Shown here in pieces: positions 32,944 through 43,092 of a stretch of 64,000 nt of DNA. How positions within the stretch are numbered: position 1 is the first letter of the stretch; each line of letters begins with the position of its first letter. The translations under genes were made by a program, and so were the position numbers. This stretch comes from Immersiella caudata. Taxonomy: Eukaryota > Ascomycota > Sordariomycetes > Sordariales > Lasiosphaeriaceae. A model generated the notes under the pieces. The model saw only the letters and a program-made list of their open reading frames with translations. It did no database searches and was not told the origin of the DNA. The stretch is from assembly GCA_030512335.1 (NCBI GenBank), contig JAULSU010000005.1, positions 1,054,001 through 1,118,000 of the forward strand, in the 5' to 3' direction.

Positions 32944-33069
32944 CTCGGGGTCAGGGGGTGGAGGGGCTGGTGTTGGTCAGTGTAAAATGACCGAACCTGC
33001 TGCAAATTTGTGCGCTCCCGCTGAATCCCCAGACAACCACCCAAGCAGCAGAAGCCTCAGTCCACCGCA
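32944..33069. promoter_or_regulatory. Compact bidirectional promoter BPL1 / COA4
   Basis: Only 126 bp separate the two outward-facing ATGs. Both 5' UTRs and both core promoters must share this stretch or overlap. It contains a short Pro-rich-looking GGGGGTGGAGGGGC block near 32950. No TATA box is evident. Confidence 0.6.
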
Positions 33070-33647
33070 ATGGGTTCAGCGGCGTCAAAAGAAGAGGACG
33101 AGCCAAAGCAGATGGAGCAGATACCGGCTGCCACAACGCAGGCCGAGGAGGAGGATGATGAACCCGATGAGTGGTGAGCGCTTTTTTTGCTGACCCGTCG
33201 CGGCTCTCGATGAGTCTTCAGCGGATCCCTTGTGCCCCTGTGCTCAGCTGGAAAACTCGCTCACTGAATGCGACAATACTGCAGGGACAAGCGCATTTTC
33301 AGCACTGGCTGTGCCGGTATGTTTCAGACCCCCTTTGCTATTCGCAAGCCGCGGGATGCCGAAATGCCCAACAAGACGATCACCCCGGAGGTTTCCGGAG
33401 CTCAACAATTGGGATATTGCGCTGGACTGACACTAGGACGTGCAGAAGAAAATACCAAGTTGACAGACTGTTATTATGAGAAAAAGGACTGGAGGCTTTG
33501 CAAGGCAGAGGTGAGTCGAGGATTTGGCATTGAGGCATGGAGACGAAGTGCTTTTGCTGACGGCAACTGCGATGGCAGATGGAGAGGTTTCGGCAATGCT
33601 GGAAAGCCCAGGGAAACGACGAGAGAACCGACACGAAAGACGCATGA
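33070..33647 (+). CDS. COA4: Twin CX9C protein Coa4 (cytochrome oxidase assembly)
   Basis: Four exons: 33070-33173, 33285-33316 (32 nt), 33446-33510 and 33579-33647. The introns are 111, 129 and 68 nt with GTGAGC, GTATGT and GTGAGT donors. Product 89 aa. An acidic N-terminus (to ~35) leads into DEPDEWDKRIFSTGC. Cysteines at 44, 54, 64 and 74 are each separated by nine residues, giving the twin CX9C helical hairpin oxidised by Mia40 in the mitochondrial intermembrane space. Sequence around YYEKKDWRLCKAEM and FRQCWKAQGNDERT fits Coa4/Cmc3, which is needed for complex IV assembly. The tail ends KDA. Other CHCH proteins are possible, but WDKRI..TGC and the spacing favour Coa4. Confidence 0.88.
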
Positions 33648-33924
33648 GATTATATAACCTTGTAACAAAAGTTCTACTTCACTCAATCATGTATTGATAC
33701 CAAATCTCAAATCAACTCCCATCGTAGGAGCTCAACTCGAAGACCGAAGCTCGCCACCTCCAGCCCGCTGAGCGCTAACAATTTTCCCTTCCCCTGCTGG
33801 CGGATGGCCCAAGCTCCAGCCATCCCGCTGCGCCATTCGAACCTTCAAAATTTCACGACCTCTTAGCAATAAACCCATCACCGTCAACAACCACCAAACC
33901 CATCTCCACCCCCGAACCGCAACC

Positions 33925-34853
33925 ATGCGGTCCCGCGCCCTCCAAATCCTCCGGCCCCTCCGCTCCTGCCCCTCCCTCCGCCCCTCCTCCCAAATACGAC
34001 CAGCCTCCTCAACCGCACCAAAGTCAACAACACAATGGAAGCCAAAACCCCGAACAGCGACCACCACCGCCGCCCCCTCTTCCAAACCCCTTCCCGTAAC
34101 CGACACCTCCACCAACCCCGTCGACCCCCAAGCCGCCATCTCCTCCGGCCCCAACGTAACCGAAATCGACCCCTCCCTCTCCGCCGCGATCCCAACCCCC
34201 CCATCCTTCACCTCTGCCCTGAGCAGCGGCGCCCCTAACCCCGGCAACACCGACAAAATCAACTGGGCATCCTCCTTCCACGGCCTCTCTACCATGCCCT
34301 TCCCGCCTGAGACAGCCGCCGTGCTCATGAAGCCTCTGGATCCGCGCGACGTGGAGATCAAGCCAGATGGGATCATTTACCTCCCTGAGATCAAGTACCG
34401 GCGGATATTGAACCAAGCGTTTGGGCCCGGAGGATGGGGGTTAGCGCCTAGGGGGGAGCTGGTGATTGCGGAGAAGTTGGTTACTAGGGAGTATGCGCTG
34501 GTGGTTCATGGGCGGTAGGTCTAACTTTTCTTGACTGCTGGGGAGTTTTACTGACTGGTACACTGTTCAGATTTGTATCCGAAGCGCGCGGCGAGTGCGG
34601 CTACTTCTCCGAGGAGACGATCCCGACCGCCGGCGAGGGGTGCAAGTCGAATGCGCTGATGCGCTGCTGCAAGGATTTGGGCATTGCGTCGGAGCTGTGG
34701 GATCCGCGGTACATTCGGGAGTTTAAGAAGACGCATGCGCACGAGGTGTGGGTTGAGCACGTTGTGAATAAGAAGCGCCGGCAGGTCTGGAAGCTCAAGG
34801 ACGCTGATGTTGCGTATCCGTATAAGGAGGTCAAGTCCACGGCGAAGGCTTGA
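33925..34853 (+). CDS. MGM101: Mitochondrial genome maintenance protein Mgm101
   Basis: Two exons, 33925-34514 and 34571-34853, with a 56-nt intron (GTAGGT...TTCAG). Product 290 aa. The N-terminal ~30 residues are Arg/Ser rich without acidic residues, as in a mitochondrial presequence (MRSRALQILRPLRSC). A low-complexity Pro/Thr/Ser linker extends to ~105. The conserved core follows: INWASSFHGLST, DVEIKPDGIIYLPEIKYRRILNQAFGPGGWGLAPRGE, REYALVVHGRFVSEARGECGYF, SNALMRCCKDLGIASELWDP and WVEHV. Mgm101 is a Rad52-related single-strand annealing protein of the mitochondrial nucleoid, required for mtDNA maintenance and recombination repair. It is the third gene of a tight housekeeping block, 277 bp after COA4. 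Confidence 0.95.
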
Positions 34854-35325
34854 GGTTGTGGGAGCAAGGGTAGATAGGGTGTATGATATGTAGGATACAA
34901 AGACTGGAGGTGTATATTGGGGGCGATGTCGCCCATGTACTGTACATACCCTTTTCATTGTGTATTAGATGACGGGCTTCAAGATAAGAAGGACGGAAAT
35001 ACGAAGGAACAGCAGATCTACTCTTATCTGGAGAATCGCGGACCAAGTGACAGCGAGCGCACCGCGTTCTTGGCAACGCTCCGGAGGCTCTCTCCCAGGA
35101 GCGCAGGAGACGAACAAACAAGCTTCGATTCCCATAATACTACACGCTGCCTCGTCTCACAAGACGGATGAACGGCAAGATAGACCTCCACGCCCCTTGC
35201 GGCCCCTCTATGATGCTCAGATGCATATACCGCCCAAACTGACACCGACAACGCCAAACCAATAACCATAAAATGCTCAGCAGGACTGATACCCGTACAG
35301 CCCGCTGACCCCAAGACAAAACGGT
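34854..35325. other. Intergenic between convergent MGM101 and YOP1-like genes
   Basis: 472 bp holding two 3' regions. Small frames on both strands show no protein character. Confidence 0.6.
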
Positions 35326-36522
35326 TCACTTCTCAACCCCCGAACTCCGTGCCGAGTCCTCCCCTGTACCCGTGGGTGTGCTGCTTCCACCCCACCCCCA
35401 AGGCATCCACGACCCACCGCTGCCCGACGCAGACGGAGTTGGGCCCCGACGACGCACACTCGTGCCGTCGTCCATCTCGTCCTCCCCACTTTCAGCTTCG
35501 AGCTTCTCAAAATCCGCCTCCGATCGGCTCTTGGCTAGTCCGCTCAGCCCACTGCCCGCGCTCAGAGACCGCGACGACAGCCCCTCAGCAGCATCCCCCC
35601 CGCGCGCCTCCTCGCTCTGCAGCTGACTAGCCTCGCGGTCGAGGGCAGACAGCACGGTGTTGAGGCGCTCGCGCTGGGCGTGCAGGTACGACATACGTGC
35701 CGCTGCGCCACGAATCGAGTCGGGGATGAGGGTGGCTGTCGACGAGGAGATGTCCGGTGCGTCCCTGCCGCTCCCTGCCGAACCTGCGGCGCCGGCAGCT
35801 GCGCTAACAGCCGAGGCGAGGAAATTGTAGAAGTCGGCGCCTGTCGCGCCGCCCGCACCAGCGTTGCCGGGCCATCGCGCCGCAGGGAGGTTGAAGCGCG
35901 AGAGCAACGACTGCGTGTACGACTGAGCGCTCTGAGGCCCTGAGGTAGCGGCGGCACTGGCGGACTCGGGGGTCGGGGGAAGTCCGAGGACGTTGGTCTT
36001 GAGGTATTCGATGGCGCGCTTGATGTAGGCAATGCCGGCAGCCCGGAGGCGCTCGTGTGACGAGGCGATGAAGTCTTCGATAGCGCCTTCGTTCTCTTGT
36101 AGCCAGGGGTGGACATAAGTCTGGTAGATGATGCGCGCGCCTTGGGTCTGGGGGAGGACCAGGTACAGGAGGAATAGCAAACGGATGTATGCGTAGAACG
36201 GGATCCTAAGTATCGCGGTCAGCGTCGCTGCGGGGGATCTGCATGCTGAGCTTTGCACGGGTGACGACATACCAGACGAGGAACCATTCAGTCCATGACT
36301 CCACGAGGAGTGCGCACGCCAGAACCACCCAGTACATGAGCCATGGTGTAAGCTGGGCCGGATCCGACGTCTTCAGGGCCTTGTAACTCGCGAAGAGAGG
36401 AAAGAGGAACGATGCGATAGACCTGTGCAGAGCACGCGGGTTAGCTTCGTGGATGGAGGGGCAGCTGTGGACTGGACTTTGGGAGTGACGCACGACAGGA
36501 TCTTGGCGAAGATGTCGAACAT
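35326..36522 (-). CDS. Yop1/REEP (TB2/DP1/HVA22) ER-shaping protein
   Basis: Three exons on the minus strand: 36497-36522 (26 nt), 36273-36422 and 35326-36205. The introns are 74 nt (GTCGTG...GCACAG) and 67 nt (GTATGT...CTTAG). Product 351 aa. It starts MFDIFAKILSIASFLFPLFASYKAL, then TSDPAQLTPWLMYWVVLACALLVES and FLVWIPFYAYIRLLFLLYLVLPQTQGARIIY, the hallmark TB2/DP1/HVA22 reticulon-like hairpins that bend ER membrane. An amphipathic helix region (HPWLQENEGAIEDFI..) follows. The long C-terminal extension (~200 residues, Ala/Ser/Gly rich, acidic near the end) exceeds yeast Yop1 (180 aa) and looks like other filamentous-fungal members. The donor of intron 1 (GTCGTG) is weak but restores the exact family sequence. 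Confidence 0.9.
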
Positions 36523-37898
36523 GGTCACCGTTTCGCCCGCAGGACTTCGAGGCTGGTTGGTGTTTGTACAAGTCGTCCGCGACGTCTTCACGAGAATGGT
36601 AATGCAAAACGGGCAGTGAGGCGTCTGCCGGGAACGATGGGCTCAAGTAATATGGACAAAGGCGGTGGGCTCTGTTGGAGCGGTGGCGGGGGAGGACAAA
36701 GCAAGGCACAGCGAACCACGAGAGCAGAGCAGCTGAGCTGCGAGCATGGGTGCAAAGGACCCCACCGTAGTGATCAGCTCCCCGCAAGATTCGCGATAAG
36801 CAGGGGTGGAGACCGACGTAATGCGGGGTCTCGCGTGCAAACGGCGGAGGTTCGTGCTTCCCCGAGCCCTACCAAAATGGAGTTCCGCAAGCTGATGTCT
36901 TGGCGCGTTTGACTGCGATGGTGTTGGGGATTTGCTCCAGCAGTAAAGCTAGAAAGGCGTCTTGCTTCTATACTATAGCGGGGAATCGTCAATCTGGCAT
37001 CTTTTCCGATTTCCCCTCAGCTTCCTCTCAAGAATGATGTGGCCTCTTCAACGCCCCGCTGATGCCTGAGTCTATGACACGGCCTTCGATTGGCCACATC
37101 CGGGAGCTGTGACGGTGATGACGCTGGCCTTTGTTCGGGAGCTCCAGGCCTTCTCCCAGTAGGTAGCAGCCGATTCTCCATAATGTAATTGTCCAAGGAA
37201 CACACGGTCTAGGTGTCCGCTTTTATTAGCGCCACTGTTGCCCGCCGTAAGAGCGATTGCCGAGCTTCTCTAGGCGTAATCACCTCCACATTGGCGCGTC
37301 TGGGATCATGTGAACCTATAAAGGGCAGAAGACTCTGGCCTTCAGGTCTAACTGGAAATACTTCGGCCGTAAGTGGATGAAGCTCACCGTACACATGACG
37401 CTACACAGAAACCCACAAGACAACCTGCTATCAATGCAAGACCGTATATCGGAAATTGGACAACGAGGTTATCCTACATCGCCCAGCCTCTGCTGCGAAT
37501 TCGACCAACTTGGGAGAGAGAAACACCTTTGCGAGCAGTGTTACGTAGAAGGTCACTTCAAATTACAAACTATATCTACATCTTATTTCGTCCTACTCTA
37601 CATCTTGTAGTATTCTTAGTTCCAGTACCCAGTACCGCGTCGCCATTTCTTTCAGCGCCTGACAGTCACACCTTTGACCTGAGATAATCCAGAGCCTTTT
37701 TGTCAAGTTTTGGGCTCATAGTAAAAACCCTCACCTGCCCCAGTATGATATCGTCCATAAGTTGAGACCAATGATTCTCAGGGCCTTGCCCTTTCCCTCA
37801 ATGCCTTCGAAGTCTAGGGAGACCGAGGGCACCGTCCACCGTCCATTCTCGTGCCACTTCCATTTCCACTGTGTCAAGGGTCCTCCTAGATAGTTCCA
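36523..37898. other. Intergenic 1.4 kb, no supported gene
   Basis: Promoter side of the Yop1-like gene on the left and the 3' end of the F-box-like relic on the right. A 104-codon frame at 37373-37687 (+) does not resemble a known family. Confidence 0.5.
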
Positions 37899-38876
37899 CT
37901 ACGTCAAAAAGATAACCCTTCCAATACCCTCGATATCCAGGAAATTGACGCAAAAGTCGATGAGATAGTGGAAGCATCCCCACACTGGCCTTTTGGCCGC
38001 GGGCTTCTTGGAGAATAGCTCACGCAGCATGTCATCTCCAAGCATGTCCCCGACAAATTTCTGTGTCCGGTCTCCCAGAAACTCTGTTTCTTCATCGGGA
38101 CATGGTTCGGAGGACGTGAATCCCCCAAGCGGTTCTTGTGGTCGCCACGGACTCTGACACCAGTCCAAAAAGTTTCGTTCAATGGATGCGCCCATCGTGA
38201 GATGGTTACACACATGGACTGCATACTCGTCCCTGGCGTTGTCCAAGAAGTCGCGCATGCTTCGGCAAGCTCGGGCGGCTATTTGGCCCTTGCGATCAAA
38301 GGGGGCAAAAACCGTCATCGTTCGAAGTAAGAGGTTGCCGCCTCTGGCGCGTAGTTGGTGGAGGGTGCAACGCCTAAAATCGGAGTGAAGTTCACGGCTC
38401 CAGTACAAAGTGGCTGGGGCTTTAATCATGGCCGTTGACTCGTTTCCACCTTGTTCGTGCTGCCGGAGAAAAAAAGCGGCAGTAGTGTCGGCTGAACACT
38501 CCGGCATGAGGGGACGCCGGGGTCACTGAGCTTTGCGGGCACCGACAGTGGGAGCGATGCGGGCCGTGGAGTTTCGCGTGATCGGGGCAGGCGACCAGGT
38601 CTTTGGACTCGCGCTCCAGCAGATCGGAAAGGCTGAAATACGCTTGGCGATGTCTCGCATACGCCTAGACGTTCTGGCAAGTGCGATTGCGGACTCAACG
38701 GGACGGCGCTCCGCAATCATGAGGATCGGTTCAGCTGGGATCATGTTGAGAATCGGACAGCCGTCGGTGTCGCTAGATTCAGCTGTTTCGTCGTCAAAGA
38801 AATTTAAGTAGAGCCAGGGATTTTGGGCGGCAGCTGTCGGATCGGAATTGGTGGTGGGTTGAGACGCGTTTGCCAT
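37899..38876 (-). pseudogene. F-box-like protein gene, frameshifted
   Basis: ATG at 38876 opens a frame whose residues ~42-75 look like an F-box (CPILNMIPAEPILMIAERRP, then ALARTSRRMRDIA). The expected continuation, YFSLSDLLERESKDLVACPDHAKLHG, is present but in another frame. The two join only by a one-base shift near 38640, because no plausible intron fits there. A further 67-nt intron (38460-38526, GTGACC, pyrimidine-rich end CTCCGGCAG) would link this part to a third frame (HEQGGNESTAMIK...) that stays open to the stop at 37899. So the locus reads as an F-box gene of ~300 codons broken by one indel. It could be a true pseudogene or a sequence error. The substrate is unknown. Confidence 0.5.
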
Positions 38877-39747
38877 CGGTCGAGCGTATTGTGTCCCACG
38901 CGGACCATAGTTACCTCGTTGAATCCTTCTCCACCCGTCTCGGTGGAAGCCATGATTGCCTGGAAACGACCGTGCTTCTCGGGATTAAGCTGAGCGGAAG
39001 TAGAGGTTAGCGTTGAGTCAGTTGGTTTTCCGGAGTCAAATTTGAATGGATCGGCGGTGCAGGACAAGCAGGGGATTTTGCTTCATGTTGTGTACCTATC
39101 GTGACCTTTGGCTGGATTCACCAATCGTTGGCAGCTATTCCAGCTATCGCGAGACGCACCGAATGCTGGTACTCAGGCTTTCGGGTTGGCGGAAAAAGCG
39201 TTCTTGTATCTGAAGGCGGGTGAAGGTATTCAACACGGGTTGTTGTAACCATCTTGAGCAATGGCGATTGGAAGTTGCGGAAGGAGGCTGGATTACGATT
39301 CCAAAAAGTTGAACCGCAGCGGTGAGAGAAAGAAAAATTACCAGCAGCGCTGCCTTTTTTGAATTGAGCTCTTAAAAACACAGTCGCCGTCGCGTCCGCC
39401 AAAGTGACACGTCAGTCAGGTGAATTGCGAGAGACGCGTAGATTCTAGGTGGTCGACCGCTCTGGTTGAAACGTGACCACCTGATACCGTGGTCTCCAAA
39501 ACTATCTAGATGAACATCATAAGTTAATTCGAGGCTGCGGGACTACATGCAGCTAACCTTGACGGCTGCTTGCCTCCCCCAACACGAAACCCAGCACCAC
39601 GAAAATCTTCCGATCTAAAGACTAAAAATATTGATATCTGACCTGGAGGGAAAAAAGCTCACAAACAGGATGGCAGAGAGTCAATAACCGTCGGGGTGGG
39701 AAACCACTCCAAAAAAAGAAAAAAAAGAAGAAAAAAGAGGTCATGTT
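38877..39747. other. Intergenic before the initiator tRNA
   Basis: No supported gene. A/T-rich runs at 39711-39736 belong to the Pol III terminator of the tRNA on the minus strand. Confidence 0.6.
39711..39736 (-). terminator. RNA polymerase III T-run terminator
   Basis: On the minus strand three runs of 6, 8 and 7 T begin 12 nt after the tRNA 3' end (A-runs at 39731-39736, 39719-39726 and 39711-39717 on the plus strand). Runs of T this long stop Pol III. Confidence 0.85.
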
Positions 39748-39819
39748 TAGCTTAGACTGGTTTCGATCCAGTGACCTCCGGGTTATGAGCCCGGCGCTCT
39801 TCCCCTGAGCTACTAAGCT
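39748..39819 (-). tRNA. Initiator tRNA-Met (CAU)
   Basis: 72-nt cloverleaf on the minus strand with no intron. The acceptor AGCTTAG pairs fully with CTAAGCT, the D stem is GCTC/GAGC, the anticodon stem CCGGG/CCCGG encloses CTCATAA (anticodon CAT), and the T stem ACTGG/CCAGT encloses ATCGAAA. Initiator marks are all present: an A1-U72 pair, three G-C pairs at the base of the anticodon loop, and a T loop with A54 and A60 in place of TTC. CCA is not encoded. A T-run terminator follows. The elongator tRNA-Met would have a TTC-type T loop. Confidence 0.96.
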
Positions 39820-42800
39820 TTTTCTTGACGGAGGAATGGCGTGGCAATTTGGATTTTATCAGGGCCGCCGCATGTGGAACGTTGAAAAGCTTGTCCTTGC
39901 TTTCTGCTGGCATTCTTGCCCTGAAGTGGGCTGTGGGGGAGCAGTGTGAGTCACACGGGTTTGTGGAACACTCAAAGGGAAAGCGAAAACCATGCATGTG
40001 TGTGGGGGTGATCACTGAAGTCAGAGCGCTGTTTGGTGGCCGACGGTCGATTCCCACGTCGGGGAGGGTGGCACAGTGTTTGATATTTGGTTTTGTATAG
40101 TGTACCACGAGTAGGCAGCAGTTGTTTCCCTAGTTGGTTGTCTGAAGCTTTAAAATTGGCGATTGTGCACGCTGTGACTGAGCTATATGATGAGAATCAT
40201 CGGCTGAGCCCGCGATGGCTTGCCTCTTATGAGTCTTGAGGACCGGGCAATGACCATATGGGCAGAACCGATTTCGAGACGTCAAGCACGATGGTTTGGA
40301 CACTGAAGTTGGATTACGATCCTGAACTACCAGGCTGCCTTCCATTGGTGCTAGGCATTATTATCTAAAGGAAAGAAAGCCCAAAACTCAAGCCCCAAAG
40401 CCGCTACCGTCAATGTCGTCCAAGGTCTAACCGACATTCTCCAAGTTCACCTCCTATCCTATCGACGCCTCCAAGCCTCTGACAGGCCAAGCACCTTGCG
40501 AAGTTGCCGCAACAACTCTTCCTCCCAAAACTCCAAAAGAGGCAAAGCCTCCCGCACGGTCAAAGCTGTCACGACGACCCAAACGGGAACTGCCCGGGAC
40601 ATCTGCCATCATTGACAACAGCGACACGGTCGTTGAAGAGCCCCCAGTATGATCTATTTTATAGCCAGCCTCAGGTATTGCGACAACCCAGACAGAAGTC
40701 TGCTGGAGAGGTCAATGATCATCATCGGCCGTATCTCAGACTTGCAATAGCCCCCAGTGCCAACATATTTCCTGGGCGATCTCAGCTCTTATGGCAGCTC
40801 TAGAGGGTACCCTCCGAACTACCCGTCATCATAGATCGCCATGCCAGCTCTGCTTATTCGCTTGGTTGAAAGCCCCCAGCGCCGTCAAGTTTCCTCGGCG
40901 GTCTCAGTTGTAACAATCCAAGAGGAGCCCTCCATGATCGTCGATCATCATAGACCGCCATACTACCTTGAGAGAGACAGTTGCTTGTAAAAAGCCCAAA
41001 AAGCCCCCAGTTCGCGCCGCTCGGCGTCCTCAACTCAATGGACAACCCGAGCAGGGAACCTGCCTGGGAAGTCGGTCATCATTGGCCGCCAGTGTGAACC
41101 CCTGTGCCCTCAGCGTCATGTTGCGCAGGCATGACTCAGGCCGCAACTGTATATCAGCTACTTGGCCAGCCCGGTGGGGCGTGTGATTGTGAAGAAGATG
41201 TTCCTTAGTTGCGAATGGGGCGAGGTGCTAAGATATCTCGGAACAAAACCTTCAACGAGATTACAGACTTGTCAGCATTCGGTTTGTTGACCATGAGCGA
41301 AGGATGAATGCAGGAACTCCGTACCTGCAGTATTCTCATGGTGTTGTGCGCATTTGCATGGCATCGCCGACAGTCTCGAGCTTGAACTAGAGCTCTAGGT
41401 GTGGTTTCAGCTTGGTGACTATGATGATTACCTCTATGATAGGCGTATCGTGATGAATGATAGGCAAGGTTCGAGAAGCAAGGCTAGAGAAACCTTCGAC
41501 GGGGTGGGAGCCTCACTTGAGCCTCATTTAAGATTCGAATCTTGTGAAGTAAAATCGCGGGGGACTCCTGTCTTGGAATCTCAACGCCGAACGGCGGACC
41601 TCGGGCGCAGGGGCAGGAGGCAAGAAGCAAGAGGAGCTGACAGACCCATCTCTTCGGACAATCAAGTGCGGGGTTGCCCAGTTAGCTGAGATCAAGAAGC
41701 AGCTTCGTTTCCTACGCCTTGAAGGCGCTTGGGAGACGAGTGGGAAGAAAGGCTTGCCCAAGGGTGCGAGGGTACTGCCCCATGGAATTGGCTGGGGGGA
41801 AAGGGAGCGAAAGGGGGAAAGGGCAGGGTATGAAAAGATGAAATAGTGGTGTTTCGTAGGGCTGAAGGAGGAAATTGGCAAGGCAGAGGGGAAACGAGAG
41901 GCCGTCAATGGGGAAGCGCGAAGCCACTGGCTTTCTTACCGCCCGGTTCTCCCCTCTACCCCAGCCGACTGCGCAAAACGGGGACAGGAGACACTGTCTC
42001 ACCAAACAAGGATAAAGACCAAAGAAGATGGAGGTCATCAACGACAAAGACGTGATGAATTGTGAGGGTAGAAGGTGATGGTGATAGAAAGTGAGGCGGT
42101 GGTTGATGTGGAGGAGGAGGAGGAGAAAGAATTGGAAATTTAGAGTGTGCGGTGTAAATAAATACTCGAGGAAACGCGCTCTTGGACGTGTCCGTCTGGA
42201 TTTCGCGTCTCAACGATTCACATTAGTTAACGAGCTTGAAAATCTCTTCGACGAGCCGGGGCAGATTGACGTCATCAGAGAGGTCCAGGCCGCCTTGAGA
42301 AGGGGCGACCATCAGACGGAAACCCTCTGGGTGGATCAATGGATGCAGAATTTACCTGCCACAGTGATTGAGGGAGATGGTTTGAGACGGCAAAGACAGT
42401 AAAAGGTCTTCATGACCGCAGGGCGCAAGAACTTGACTCCAATTAAAGAAGATGTTGACATTTACTTGGCTAATCTCGTGACTGTTTGGCGAGACTGTGG
42501 GACGAAAAGGTGAGCAGAATCCCATTGTTTGAGGGGGCATGTCCGCAGTCAACAATGTCTTTTTCTTTCCTTTGTAGAAGATCACAAATGCATTGCTGTC
42601 GGCTCTCTCAAGTACAAAACTTTGTGATCTCGATCTACGAGGCAACGAGGCAGAGAGCGTGGGCCGACAACATCAATGGAAGGGAGTTCGGGGGCCGCAA
42701 ACAAAAGGGGCAGATTACAGAAACAATGCTGGGAACCGAAGACGTGCTCATACCGTTGGACCAACGCTTACAACAAACCTCCTCTTCCATTCCCTTCCGC

Positions 42801-43092
42801 ACTTAACGCTGAGCAGTGAAGCTAACCGCTACACAAGGTTGACCATCAACAGTCTCAGGTCACGATCACAATCGGGTGCGCAAGCGCCGGATTGGCCCGA
42901 TATTCCCCGCCCACCTGCAGTAGTCACACGCTCCCTCGCTCCTAATTCAACGCCCAACCTGCGACTTGCCCTCCAGCAGCTCAGGACGGCTTCTTCCCTA
43001 AACCACAGGACCTGAATAAAAACGTTGCTCCGAAGGGCATATCAACTCAAGAGTCAACTTCCCTGCTCAAGTAACCCTCAGGATATACCACC
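39820..43092. other. Gene-poor 3.3 kb with a decayed repeat array
   Basis: Contains the degenerate tandem repeat at about 40590-41110, described separately. The remainder (39820-40590 and 41110-43092) has only short unconvincing frames. The last ~200 bp are the promoter side of the FAD oxidoreductase gene. Confidence 0.55.
40590..41110 (+). repeat. Degenerate tandem repeat, ~110-130 bp unit, 4-5 copies
   Basis: The motif agcccccag recurs near 40639, 40748, 40871 and 41002. A second motif, (t/a)catcat(t/a)g(a/g)ccgcca-like, recurs near 40606, 40716, 40826, 40944 and 41074, giving units of about 110-130 bp. Translation of individual units gives related peptides in shifting frames (ELPGTSAIIDNSD, SELPVIIDRHASS, EEPSMIVDHHRPP, NLPGKSVIIGRQ), with stops between them. 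This suggests a formerly coding repeat that has decayed by indels and point changes. Confidence 0.6.

Noticed and set aside
36206..36787. 193-codon minus frame containing Yop1 exon 2
   Set aside because: Only the part within 36273-36422 is coding; the rest is intron and upstream DNA.
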